DNA from: an uncultured Flavonifractor sp.
Lineage (GTDB): Bacteria; Bacillota; Clostridia; Oscillospirales; Oscillospiraceae
Direction of reading: 5' to 3'
Length of the DNA stretch: 64,000 nucleotides
Assembly: GCA_947346365.1 (NCBI GenBank)
Contig: CANAAV010000004.1
Coordinates: forward strand, 62,001-126,000
How positions within the stretch are numbered: position 1 is the stretch's first letter; each line of letters opens with the position of its first letter. Of this stretch, positions 55,178-63,299 are shown piece after piece. The position numbers were made by a program, and so were the translations under genes. The notes under the pieces are model-generated. The model worked only from the letters and a program-made list of their open reading frames with translations. It had not been told where the DNA came from and did no database searches.

Positions 55178-55674
55178 CAGGTTTTCCTCCTGCTGTTCAT
55201 CTTTTCGTTCACATCCGCGATGATCTCCCGCGGGACGAAATCGCTCAAATCCGCGCCATAGCGGGCCATTTCTTTGACCACGCTGGAGCTGATATAGGTA
55301 TACTTCGTGCTGGAGGGGAGGAACATTGTCTCCAGCCGGGGATTGAGCTTGCGGTTAATCATCGCCATTTGCAGCTCATTTTCATAGTCGGACACTGCGC
55401 GCAGCCCTTTGACCAGGGTACACGCCCGTTTCTGCCGGGCGTACTCCGCCAAAAGGGTGGCCGAACACTCCACCTCCACATTGGGCAGCTTGCTCACCAC
55501 CCTGCGGATGAGCTCCACCCGCTCTTCCGGCAGAAAAAGGCCGGAATTGACCTTCTCCGAATTGACCATCACACAGACAATCAGCCTATCAAAGCACACC
55601 GCGGCCCGCTTGATAATGTTCAAATGCCCCAGTGTAATGGGGTCAAAGCTGCCGGGGTAAATTGCAGTCTTCAC
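55177..55674 (-). CDS. coaD: Phosphopantetheine adenylyltransferase
   Basis: Penultimate enzyme of coenzyme A synthesis, joining 4'-phosphopantetheine and ATP to dephospho-CoA. The 165-residue length is normal. The nucleotidyltransferase motif GSFDPITLGHLNII contains the TxGH signature at the N-terminus; the KGLRAVSDYENE block and the C-terminal ISSSVVKE are also present. It forms an operon with rsmD upstream and the coiled-coil gene downstream, the common rsmD-coaD order. Assignment is secure. Confidence 0.97.
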   Translation of the reverse strand: MKTAIYPGSFDPITLGHLNIIKRAAVCFDRLIVCVMVNSEKVNSGLFLPEERVELIRRVVSKLPNVEVECSATLLAEYARQKRACTLVKGLRAVSDYENELQMAMINRKLNPRLETMFLPSSTKYTYISSSVVKEMARYGADLSDFVPREIIADVNEKMNSRRKT

Positions 55675-55705
55675 AGGCGCTCACATCCTTGGCCCCCCGC
55701 CGCGC

Positions 55706-56251
55706 TTACACCGTGCGGCGGTACAGGCCGATCTTGATCCTGCCGTAGCGGTATTCCCGCCCCTTTTCATAAGGGGCCGCCAGCTCCGGCAGGGCGCTCT
55801 CAGCAGCGCTTTCGCAGACTATTATACCATTTCCCGCCACAATGTCAATCGCGGCAATGGTACTCAGGCTTTTTTCCAGCAGGCCGGTCCCATAGGGCGG
55901 GTCCAGAAATACCAGCCCAAACGTTTCCCGGCATCCGGACAGATAGGCCAGATAATCTCCCTGAACCACCTGTGCCCGTTCTGTAAAGCCGCAGTGGGCC
56001 AGGTTTTCCCGAATGACCGCCGCCGCCTCCTTGCGCAGGTCCACAAATACCGCCCGCTCCGCCCCTCGGGAGAGCGCCTCAATCCCCAGCTGCCCGGTGC
56101 CGCCGAACAGGTCCAGCACTCTGCGTCCCTCCACATCAAACTGGACGATATTGAAAACCGACTCCTTCACCTTGTCGGTGGTCGGCCGGGTCTCCAGACC
56201 AGGCAGCTCCTTCAGCCTTCTTCCTCTGGCCGTACCGGTAATGACGCGCAT
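55706..56251 (-). CDS. rsmD: 16S rRNA (guanine966-N2)-methyltransferase
   Basis: SAM-dependent methyltransferase that modifies G966 (E. coli numbering) of 16S rRNA. The 181-residue protein starts MRVITGTARGRRLKELPG, has motif I DLFGGTGQLGIEALSRGA and the catalytic DPPYGTG motif near residue 119. These are standard for RsmD. The start ATG has AAAGGGGAGATACT upstream. It is followed 31 bp later by coaD. Assignment is secure. Confidence 0.96.
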   Translation of the reverse strand: MRVITGTARGRRLKELPGLETRPTTDKVKESVFNIVQFDVEGRRVLDLFGGTGQLGIEALSRGAERAVFVDLRKEAAAVIRENLAHCGFTERAQVVQGDYLAYLSGCRETFGLVFLDPPYGTGLLEKSLSTIAAIDIVAGNGIIVCESAAESALPELAAPYEKGREYRYGRIKIGLYRRTV

Positions 56252-56278
56252 AGTATCTCCCCTTTTCTTTTTTATCCG

Positions 56279-57658
56279 TCACGCTGGCAGCGCCCCTATC
56301 CCATCCCAAAAGAACCGGGTAGCGGAGGCTTCCGGCACGTTTAAGTAATCCCATTGATGGTTGGTCTGGCGCATATAATCGCTGGTTACGTTGAAGTAGC
56401 GGTGATGAATCTGCCACAGGACCGCTTTCCCGGTATGGGACAGGTCCCCTACCGGGTCGTTCCAGGTAGGGTCTACACAATACCATTCCCCTTCCAGGCG
56501 CACCATATTCCAGGCGTGGTCCCCAGTGGAGCCGGAGGACGCCCCCACCACTGTAATACACTCCACGCCGGACAGATCCATCAGAAGCTGAAAGGTAGTA
56601 GCATAGCCCAGGCAGATGCCATATCCCCCTATCAGCACCCCATAGGGATTGGTATTCTCCTCCCGTCCCTGGGGACTCCAAGGGTTGTGAACGCTCTCAT
56701 CATACTCGCACTGCTCAATCAGCCAGTAATGCAGGCCCAATTCCTTCTCAAAAGCGGTCATCCCCGGTGTGACGCACGCCTCCAGAGCCTCCCGGCACCG
56801 TTCTAAAATGGCGGCGTCCTTCTCGCTCAGGCCGCTGGCATCCCCTGAGGCATAGGCCGCCCGGATGGCGGACGTATCATAAAGGCTCATATCAAACTCA
56901 TTGGGCGGGTTAAACGGGACAAAGCCGCTGATATCCAGGCCGGGATTAAGCGCCTGGTCCACCGGCGCAGGCGTGGGCGCAGGTTCAGGCGTTGGAACAG
57001 GTGTTGACGCGGACGCGGACTCCGCCGTCTCCGCCGGGCCGGGTGTTTCCGGCGGCTCCGCCGTCTCTTCCGCCGGGGGCTCCGCAGCGGCGGATTCCGG
57101 CGTACCCGCAGCAGGGGGCCCGGTCGCCGGGGCGGGCTCCGGCGGGATCTCCCCCCACAGGCAGGCCGTCAGGGCGTCTGCCGCCGCATCCAGATTTTCA
57201 CAGATCAACAGGGCCGCATAATCATCCACACAGGCCACGCCGCCCCCGCTCACCAGCGCGGCCTGATCCGGAGCGTAACCAAAAAAGTCCCCCAGACGGG
57301 ATTGGCGGTACTCCTCCAGGGCGGTGCGGACGCTCTCCACAGCATCCATACCGGACAGCCGGATCACCGCCACCTCCCTGGCGTCCACGCCGGGGGCGGC
57401 ATAGACCGCCGCATCCGTCCAAAGGTCTTCCTCCAGACCGTAGAGCTCCGCCAGATAAAAGTCCTGGTCCTCCTCTTCCAGAGGGGTCAGGCCCACCAAA
57501 TCCCCTTGGCTGTCCACCACTGCCTGAGCGGCCTGGGCAGCGGTGACGGCAGCCAGCTCCGGCGTGGGAAAAGGCACCGCGCTCTCCCCGCCGTTCTCCG
57601 CCGGAGCGGCGCACCCGCACAGAGCCAGCAGCAGCGCCACTACAACAATCCGCCTCAT
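56279..57658 (-). CDS. Lipoprotein with DUF4358 and transglutaminase-like domains
   Basis: 459-residue outer-face lipoprotein. The lipobox LALCGC predicts lipid attachment at Cys16. A DUF4358-like domain (about 35-170) with FYLAELYGLEEDLW and AVIRLSG is followed by a Pro/Glu/Thr-rich spacer (about 172-235). The C-terminal transglutaminase-like domain (about 270-440) has the triad Cys (GYGICLGYA), His (DHAWNMV) and Asp (VDPTWND). Transglutaminase-like domains often act as proteases or peptide-bond exchange enzymes on the envelope. The start ATG overlaps the uvrC stop (57655-57658). Both parts are known separately; I do not know of a characterised fusion. Confidence 0.85.
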   Translation of the reverse strand: MRRIVVVALLLALCGCAAPAENGGESAVPFPTPELAAVTAAQAAQAVVDSQGDLVGLTPLEEEDQDFYLAELYGLEEDLWTDAAVYAAPGVDAREVAVIRLSGMDAVESVRTALEEYRQSRLGDFFGYAPDQAALVSGGGVACVDDYAALLICENLDAAADALTACLWGEIPPEPAPATGPPAAGTPESAAAEPPAEETAEPPETPGPAETAESASASTPVPTPEPAPTPAPVDQALNPGLDISGFVPFNPPNEFDMSLYDTSAIRAAYASGDASGLSEKDAAILERCREALEACVTPGMTAFEKELGLHYWLIEQCEYDESVHNPWSPQGREENTNPYGVLIGGYGICLGYATTFQLLMDLSGVECITVVGASSGSTGDHAWNMVRLEGEWYCVDPTWNDPVGDLSHTGKAVLWQIHHRYFNVTSDYMRQTNHQWDYLNVPEASATRFFWDGIGALPA

Positions 57659-59493
57659 GCCTGTCCTTCCCCCTCCGCATGGAAATAGTCAAAGACCGCC
57701 TGTGCCGTGTTTTTAGGCACCACCGCCCCCAATTCTGCCAAAGAGGCCGCTTTAATGTTTTTCACACTTTTAAACTGCCGCAGCAGCTCGCTGCGCCGCT
57801 TCTCCCCCACGCCGGGGATCTTATCCAGCACCGAGCCGCGCACCCGCTGGTTCTGCTGCTGCCGGTGGAACTCAATGGCAAAGCGGTGGGTCTCCTCTTG
57901 AATCTGCCCAATCAGGGAAAACACCGCCTGATTGCTCTGTATGCCGATCTCCCGCCCGTCGGGGGTCACCAGCGCCCGGGTCCGGTGGCGCTCGTCCTTC
58001 ACCATGCCGAATACGGGGATACGCAGCCCCATCTCCTCCAGCACCCGCAGGGCCACCTTGGCGTGGTTCTCCCCGCCGTCGATGAGCAGCAGATCCGGCT
58101 TCTCGGCAAACTTCTCGTCCCCTTCCAGATAGCGCTTAAACCGCCGCGTCAGCACCTGTTCCATGGAGGCATAGTCGTCGGGGCCGGCCATATCTTTGAG
58201 CTTAAAATGCCGGTAATCCCGCTTCAAAGGTTTAGCGTTCACATAGACCACCATGGAGGCCACAATGTCGTCCGCTCCCTGGTTGGAGATGTCGTAGGAC
58301 TCCATCCGCCGGGGCGGACCGTCCAAATCCAGCATCCGTTCCAGCAGGGAGAGCAGCTTGCTCTGCCTCTCCTCACGGCTGGTCCAGCGCTCTACCTCCT
58401 CTGCGGCATTCTTGTCAGCCAGACGGGTCAGGTCGGCCTTGGCCCCCCGCCGGGGCGTCAGCAGCTCCACCCGCCGCCCCACCCCCTCCGAGAGCATCCG
58501 GGCCAGGGGGACCGCGTCCTCCAGCTCGCAGGGCAGCAATATCTGCCGGGGCAGATGCCGCCGGCCCCCGTAATATTGCCGTACCAGGGCGGAGAGGATG
58601 TCCGCTGTGTCCTCCTCCAAAGGGGTGTCGATCAGCTCCCAGTCCTTAGCCGCCAGTTCCCCCTCTACATAGTGGAGCACCACAAAGCAGCTGCGGGTGG
58701 CCTGCCCCCGGTGGAAACCCACCACATCAGTGTCCGCCAGACTCCCCGCCACCACCTTCTGCCGCTTGCCCAGCAGCTCAATGGCCCGGTAGCGGTCCCG
58801 CAGTCCGGCGGCCTTTTCAAAGCGCAGCTCCTCTGCCGCTTGCTCCATCTCCGCTTGAATTTCCTCTCCCACCTCCTGAAATTTACCCTCCAGCAGGCGG
58901 ATGGCCTGGTCGATTCCCTCCCGGTAGCGGCTTTGATCCATATCCGTCCGGCAGTAGCCGTCGCACTGGCCCATGTGGTAATTCAGACAAGGCCGTTCCT
59001 TTCCGATATCCCGCGGAAATTTTCTGCCGCAGGAGGGCAGCTTTAGCGCCTGACGCAGGGCGTCAATGATATTTTGGGTCGCCCCCCGGCTGCCATAAGG
59101 CCCGAAATAGCGGGCCCCGTCCTCCGCCGCCCGGTTGGCCAGGGAAAACCTGGGGTACTGCTCTTTCACCGTCAGGCGGATATAGGGATAGCCCTTGTCG
59201 TCCTTGAGCAGGATGTTGTACCGGGGCTGATGGCGCTTAATCAGGGAATTTTCCAGCACCAGGGCCTCAAATTCCGAGTCGGCCACAATCACGTCAAAAT
59301 GGTCGATCTGCCCCACCATGGCGCGGGTCTTTTCCGTGTGAGAGGCCAAATTCGCGAAATACTGACTCACCCGGTTCTTCAGGGCCTTGGCCTTGCCTAC
59401 GTAGATGACCTCATTTTTCGCGTCCTGCATGATATAGACGCCCGGCTTCAGAGGCAGGGCATGGGCCTTCTCTTTCAATTCGTCAAAAGTCAT
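57655..59493 (-). CDS. uvrC: Excinuclease ABC subunit C
   Basis: Nuclease subunit of nucleotide excision repair, making both incisions around a lesion. About 612 residues: GIY-YIG nuclease (about 10-90, with GVYIMQDAKNEVIYVGKA), UvrB-interacting UVR segment (about 200-235), RNase H-like C-terminal nuclease (about 375-540, with ESYDISNQGADDIV and LLIDGGENH), and a terminal tandem HhH DNA-binding region (LDKIPGVGEKRR). The ATG at 59493 is given as start; a GTG at 59502 is also possible. It follows ptsH, from which it is separated by a terminator. Assignment is secure. Confidence 0.97.
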   Translation of the reverse strand: MTFDELKEKAHALPLKPGVYIMQDAKNEVIYVGKAKALKNRVSQYFANLASHTEKTRAMVGQIDHFDVIVADSEFEALVLENSLIKRHQPRYNILLKDDKGYPYIRLTVKEQYPRFSLANRAAEDGARYFGPYGSRGATQNIIDALRQALKLPSCGRKFPRDIGKERPCLNYHMGQCDGYCRTDMDQSRYREGIDQAIRLLEGKFQEVGEEIQAEMEQAAEELRFEKAAGLRDRYRAIELLGKRQKVVAGSLADTDVVGFHRGQATRSCFVVLHYVEGELAAKDWELIDTPLEEDTADILSALVRQYYGGRRHLPRQILLPCELEDAVPLARMLSEGVGRRVELLTPRRGAKADLTRLADKNAAEEVERWTSREERQSKLLSLLERMLDLDGPPRRMESYDISNQGADDIVASMVVYVNAKPLKRDYRHFKLKDMAGPDDYASMEQVLTRRFKRYLEGDEKFAEKPDLLLIDGGENHAKVALRVLEEMGLRIPVFGMVKDERHRTRALVTPDGREIGIQSNQAVFSLIGQIQEETHRFAIEFHRQQQNQRVRGSVLDKIPGVGEKRRSELLRQFKSVKNIKAASLAELGAVVPKNTAQAVFDYFHAEGEGQA

Positions 59494-59526
59494 CGCAATC
59501 ACGCTTTCCAGCTTTGGGGATGATTA

Positions 59527-59557
59527 AAAAAAGCGCCGCAGACTGCGGCGCTTTTTT
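59527..59557 (-). terminator. Terminator of ptsH
   Basis: A 14-bp perfect inverted repeat (arms 59527-59540 and 59544-59557, AAAAAAGCGCCGCA) with a 3-nt loop and a run of seven Ts on the minus strand, 12 bp after the ptsH stop. Confidence 0.95.
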
Positions 59558-59568
59558 CTTCTGCCCGG

Positions 59569-59832
59569 TTACTCGGAAAAATTAGAGGAAATCAGCTCAA
59601 CGAGCGCCTCCACTGCCTCTTTCTCGTCAGGACCATCGGCAATGAGATTGATGGCCGTCCCCTTCACAATGCCCAGGGACAACACGCCCAGCAGGCTTTT
59701 GGCGTTTACCCGCCGCTCATCCTTCTCCACCCAGATCGAGCTTTTAAACTCATTGGCCTTTTGGATGAAGAATGTCGCCGGCCGCGCATGAAGACCGACT
59801 TGATTATTCACGACTGCCTCTTTCATATACAT
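59569..59832 (-). CDS. ptsH: HPr-family phosphocarrier protein
   Basis: 87-residue phosphocarrier of the PEP-dependent sugar phosphotransferase system. With the ATG at 59830-59832 the active histidine is His15 (GLHARPA) and the regulatory serine is Ser46 (NAKSLLGVLS), exactly the numbers of B. subtilis HPr. This supports that start, as does GGGGGGA 6 nt upstream. The intact His15 argues against Crh, which lacks it. It has its own promoter and terminator and no PTS genes beside it. In this family HPr also acts in carbon catabolite control via Ser46 phosphorylation. Confidence 0.94.
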   Translation of the reverse strand: MYMKEAVVNNQVGLHARPATFFIQKANEFKSSIWVEKDERRVNAKSLLGVLSLGIVKGTAINLIADGPDEKEAVEALVELISSNFSE

Positions 59833-59872
59833 AGTGTTTCCCCCCAAAATGCATCAGGCATTCTTCCCGTAT

Positions 59873-59901
59873 AGCATAGCAAATTTGTGCCAAACCGTCA
59901 A
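59873..59901 (-). promoter_or_regulatory. Promoter of ptsH
   Basis: On the minus strand TTGACG (59896-59901) and TATGCT (59873-59878) are 17 bp apart, about 40 bp before the start codon. Confidence 0.7.
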
Positions 59902-59942
59902 TGACAAATCACACAAATTACAAGGGTAAAACTGTATTTATT

Positions 59943-59971
59943 GACGGAGAAACAGCCTGAAATTCTCCGTC
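59943..59971 (-). terminator. Candidate terminator after mutS2
   Basis: A 9-bp inverted repeat (GACGGAGAA, arms 59943-59951 and 59963-59971) with an 11-nt loop. It is followed by AATAAATA rather than a U-run, so it is only a weak candidate. Confidence 0.4.
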
Positions 59972-60020
59972 CTCCACGTTCTAAAACCCGCTCCCCTGTC
60001 CGTCCGTGAAAAACAAGCTC

Positions 60021-62390
60021 CTATTTCAGCTCCGCTACCGTCACGCCGTCCTCTCCTTCACCGTAGCGGCCGGGGCGGAAGGATTTTACGTAACGGCTGC
60101 GCTTTAAATGCTCCCGCACCGCTTTGCGCACCGCGCCGGTGCCCTTGCCGTGGATAATGCGCACCTCGTTGAGCTTGCCCAATACCGCGTTGTCCAAAAA
60201 CAAATCCAGCGCTCCAATGGCCTCGTCGGTCATCATCCCCCGCAGATCCACCTCCGGCGAGGCCCCCAGGCTGCGCAGCTTGTGCTCCGCCCGCTGGATG
60301 AATTTTTCCGCCTGCTTTTGCGCGCCGCCCTCTACCACCCGGACCTCCTCCTGCTTGGCGGTTATCTTCAAAATTCCGGCCTGGAGCTGAAGGGAGCCGT
60401 CCTTATTCACCGAGAGGACTGAGGCCTGGGTCCCCATGCGCAGCAGCTCTACCGTGTCCCCCGCCTTAGCGGGGCGGGCGGAGGGCGCAGCCGGCTGCTG
60501 GGGACGCGCTCCCAGCTTATCCTCGGCTTGATTCAGGCTGCGGCGCAGCGCGGCGCGCTGATCGTTGATCTCCTGCCAATCCGCCTGTCTCTCCTGCCGG
60601 CGGCGCATCTCGTTGAGCTCTTTAAACACCCGGTCCGCGGTCTCCCGCGCCTCGTCCAGAACGGCCCTGGCCTCCGCCTGAGCCTTCTCCACGGCCTTTG
60701 CCCGCTCCTCTTCCATCCTGGCCCGATACTCCCGGGCCGCTTGGGAGGACTCCTCCATCTCCCGGCGCAGCTGGCGGGCACGCTCCTTTTCCCGCTCCAT
60801 CTGCTGGCGCTGCTCATCCAACTGGGTCAGCACATCCTCAAAACGGATATTCTCCGCATCCACCCGCTCGACGGCCTTTTGAATGATATACGCGGGCAGG
60901 CCCAGCCGCTGAGAGATCGCAAACGCGTTGGATTTGCCGGGGATGCCGGTCAGCAGGCGGTATGTGGGCGCCAGGGTGTCCACGTCAAATTCACAGGAGG
61001 CGTTTTCCACGCCCGGCGTGGTCATGGCGTATACCTTCAACTCCGCATAATGAGTCGTGGCGGCCACCAGGGCCCCCAGACTCCGCGCACTCTCGATAAT
61101 TGCCGCCGCCAGGGCGGCGCCCTCCACAGGATCCGTGCCCGCCCCCAGCTCGTCAAAGAGGATCAGCGTCCCCCCGTCCGCCTCACCCAGTATTCCCACA
61201 ATATTCACCATGTGGGAGGAGAAGGTGGACAGGCTCTGGGCAATGGACTGCTCGTCTCCCACGTCGGCCAGCACTCTGGAAAAGACCGATATACGGCTCT
61301 CCCCCGCCACGGGTATATGCAGGCCGCACTGGGCCATCAAAACCAAAAGCCCGATGGTTTTCAGCGTAACCGTCTTGCCGCCGGTGTTGGGGCCGGTAAT
61401 AACCAGGGTGTCAAACGCCTCGCCCAGAGACAGGTCGTTGGCTACCACCTTTTCCGGCGGCAGCAGCGGATGCCGGGCCCGGCGCAGGCAGACGCCCCGC
61501 TTTACAATGCCCGGCTCGCAGGCCCGCATCTGGTAGGACAGCTTGGCCCGGGCGAAAATTACGTCCAGCATCAGCAGCAGGTCATAATCCTGCGCGATAT
61601 CCTCTTTATGGGCGGCGCACTCGGCGGAGAGCTGCGCCAAAATACGCTCAATCTCCTTTTCCTCTTTGGCCTGAAGCTCCTTAAGCTCATTGTTGGCTTT
61701 GACCACTCCCATGGGCTCGATAAAAAAGGTGCCGCCGGAGGAGGACACGTCGTGCACCAGGCCGGGCACGTCATTTTTGTGCTCCGACTTTACCGGAACC
61801 ACAAAGCGGTCGTTGCGCTGGGTAATAATCGCCTCCTGAAGGTAGCGGGACTGATTGGAGGAAATCAGCTTGTTGAGAATATCCCGCACTTTGGCGGCGG
61901 CGGCGCGCATATGCCGCCGGATGGAGGCCAGCTCCGGACTGGCCGCGTCGGCAATTTCCCCTTCTCCCACGATGGAGCCCGTAATTTTTTCCTCCAAAAA
62001 GCGGTTGGCGGTCAGGGAGCGGAACAGATGGTCAATACAGGTTTTCTCCCCGCCCCCTCCTTCCCCGTATTCCCGGCAGGACCGGGCCGCCCGAAGGACC
62101 GCCGCAATATCCAGCAGCTCCCTCGTATTCAGCGCGCCCCCCATATCCGCCCGCTGGAGACAGGCGCGCACCGGCTTTACGCCGGTAAACGCCGGCGAGC
62201 CCCGCAGGGCGGTCATCTCCACCGCGGCGGAAGTCTCCGCCTGAGCCCGCTTCACATCGTCCGCGTCGGTAAAGGGCCGCAGAGCCAGACAGCGCTGCTT
62301 GCCCTCCTCCGTGACCGCCTGCTCCGCCAGACGCTCTAACACCTTGGGAAGCTCCAAGGTGTGAATCGATTTTTCAAATAAACCGGTCAT
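60021..62390 (-). CDS. mutS2: MutS2 (Smr-domain MutS family ATPase; RqcU)
   Basis: 789-residue homologue of MutS without the mismatch-recognition domain. In order: a MutS core and clamp (about 1-300), ABC-type ATPase with Walker A GPNTGGKT (333-340) and the D-loop/Walker B segment ILFDELGAGTDP, a long coiled coil (about 500-630), and a C-terminal Smr endonuclease domain with DLRG (715-718) and HGKGTG (747-752). In B. subtilis MutS2 acts on stalled and collided ribosomes and has also been linked to recombination. It stands between a PhzF-like gene and ptsH. Assignment is secure. Confidence 0.96.
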   Translation of the reverse strand: MTGLFEKSIHTLELPKVLERLAEQAVTEEGKQRCLALRPFTDADDVKRAQAETSAAVEMTALRGSPAFTGVKPVRACLQRADMGGALNTRELLDIAAVLRAARSCREYGEGGGGEKTCIDHLFRSLTANRFLEEKITGSIVGEGEIADAASPELASIRRHMRAAAAKVRDILNKLISSNQSRYLQEAIITQRNDRFVVPVKSEHKNDVPGLVHDVSSSGGTFFIEPMGVVKANNELKELQAKEEKEIERILAQLSAECAAHKEDIAQDYDLLLMLDVIFARAKLSYQMRACEPGIVKRGVCLRRARHPLLPPEKVVANDLSLGEAFDTLVITGPNTGGKTVTLKTIGLLVLMAQCGLHIPVAGESRISVFSRVLADVGDEQSIAQSLSTFSSHMVNIVGILGEADGGTLILFDELGAGTDPVEGAALAAAIIESARSLGALVAATTHYAELKVYAMTTPGVENASCEFDVDTLAPTYRLLTGIPGKSNAFAISQRLGLPAYIIQKAVERVDAENIRFEDVLTQLDEQRQQMEREKERARQLRREMEESSQAAREYRARMEEERAKAVEKAQAEARAVLDEARETADRVFKELNEMRRRQERQADWQEINDQRAALRRSLNQAEDKLGARPQQPAAPSARPAKAGDTVELLRMGTQASVLSVNKDGSLQLQAGILKITAKQEEVRVVEGGAQKQAEKFIQRAEHKLRSLGASPEVDLRGMMTDEAIGALDLFLDNAVLGKLNEVRIIHGKGTGAVRKAVREHLKRSRYVKSFRPGRYGEGEDGVTVAELK

Positions 62391-62431
62391 ATCATAATCT
62401 CCAATTTTTCAGCCGACACACAGCCGTCCTC

Positions 62432-63298
62432 TCATTTGAGCAGCTCACACCGCAGCGTGAGCACCGCCCGCCCGCCAATGCGGACCTTCACACCCTCCGG
62501 CCCGTCCGTCAGGCGGCTCAGAATCTCCGAGGGCTTGCCCATGGCCTCCCCTTGGAGGAAGCGGTTCTCCCCGCCCACCCCGATCAGCCCCCGGCGGTAC
62601 AGGTAATAGGTCAGCGCTCCGTTGGACGTCCCGGTGGCCGCCTCCTCCGGGATGGCGTAGAGGGGGGCAAAATTCCGGCAGCGCGCGGTAATGTTCCCCT
62701 CTCGTTCCGGACAGAACATGTGTACGCCTACTACGCCGTATTCCCGGGATATACGGGTCACCTCCGCCTCGTCCTGCACCGCCCCGTCCAGAGCGGCCCG
62801 GTCTTTGACCGGCAGGAGGATATCCAGCAGTCCGGTGCTTACCGCCTGGGGCGCCAGCCCCTCCGGGCGGCTGTCCAGGGACAGCCCATAGGCCGCGTAC
62901 AGTCCGGCCTGCTCCTCCTGGGAAAATTCCCGCCCGTCCCTGGGCGCAGCCATATCCATCCAGACACACGCTCCACCCAGCTCAATCTCCAGCTCCCCCG
63001 AGCGGGTATATAGGGCATACCGGCCCGGCGCCGCCACTCCGGTCTCCCGCAGGACGGTAAACGCGGCAATCGTGGCGTGCCCGCACAGATCCACCTCTTC
63101 CGCCGGGGTAAAGTAGCGGATGTGAAAGGCCCGCTCCCCTGTCTGCCGGACAAAGGCCGTCTCCGAGTGCTTCAGCTCCCCGGCCAGCGCCCGCATCATA
63201 TCCTCCTGCGGAAAATCTTCCTCTCCAAGCAGGGCCACGCCCGCCTGATTGCCGGAAAAACGCTGAACTGTAAACGCGTCTGCTATGTAAAGTCTCAT
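62432..63298 (-). CDS. PhzF family isomerase-like protein
   Basis: 288-residue protein with the diaminopimelate-epimerase-like two-domain fold of the PhzF family. The N-terminal IADAFTVQRFSGNQAGVAL, the catalytic Glu in KHSETAFV, the LCGHATIAAF motif and the C-terminal EEAATGTSNGALTYYL are clear. Most bacterial members have no known substrate; only a few act in phenazine synthesis, for which there is no sign here. It sits 1 bp after the recO stop, suggesting co-transcription. Family secure, activity unknown. Confidence 0.93.
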   Translation of the reverse strand: MRLYIADAFTVQRFSGNQAGVALLGEEDFPQEDMMRALAGELKHSETAFVRQTGERAFHIRYFTPAEEVDLCGHATIAAFTVLRETGVAAPGRYALYTRSGELEIELGGACVWMDMAAPRDGREFSQEEQAGLYAAYGLSLDSRPEGLAPQAVSTGLLDILLPVKDRAALDGAVQDEAEVTRISREYGVVGVHMFCPEREGNITARCRNFAPLYAIPEEAATGTSNGALTYYLYRRGLIGVGGENRFLQGEAMGKPSEILSRLTDGPEGVKVRIGGRAVLTLRCELLK

Positions 63299-63299
63299 A

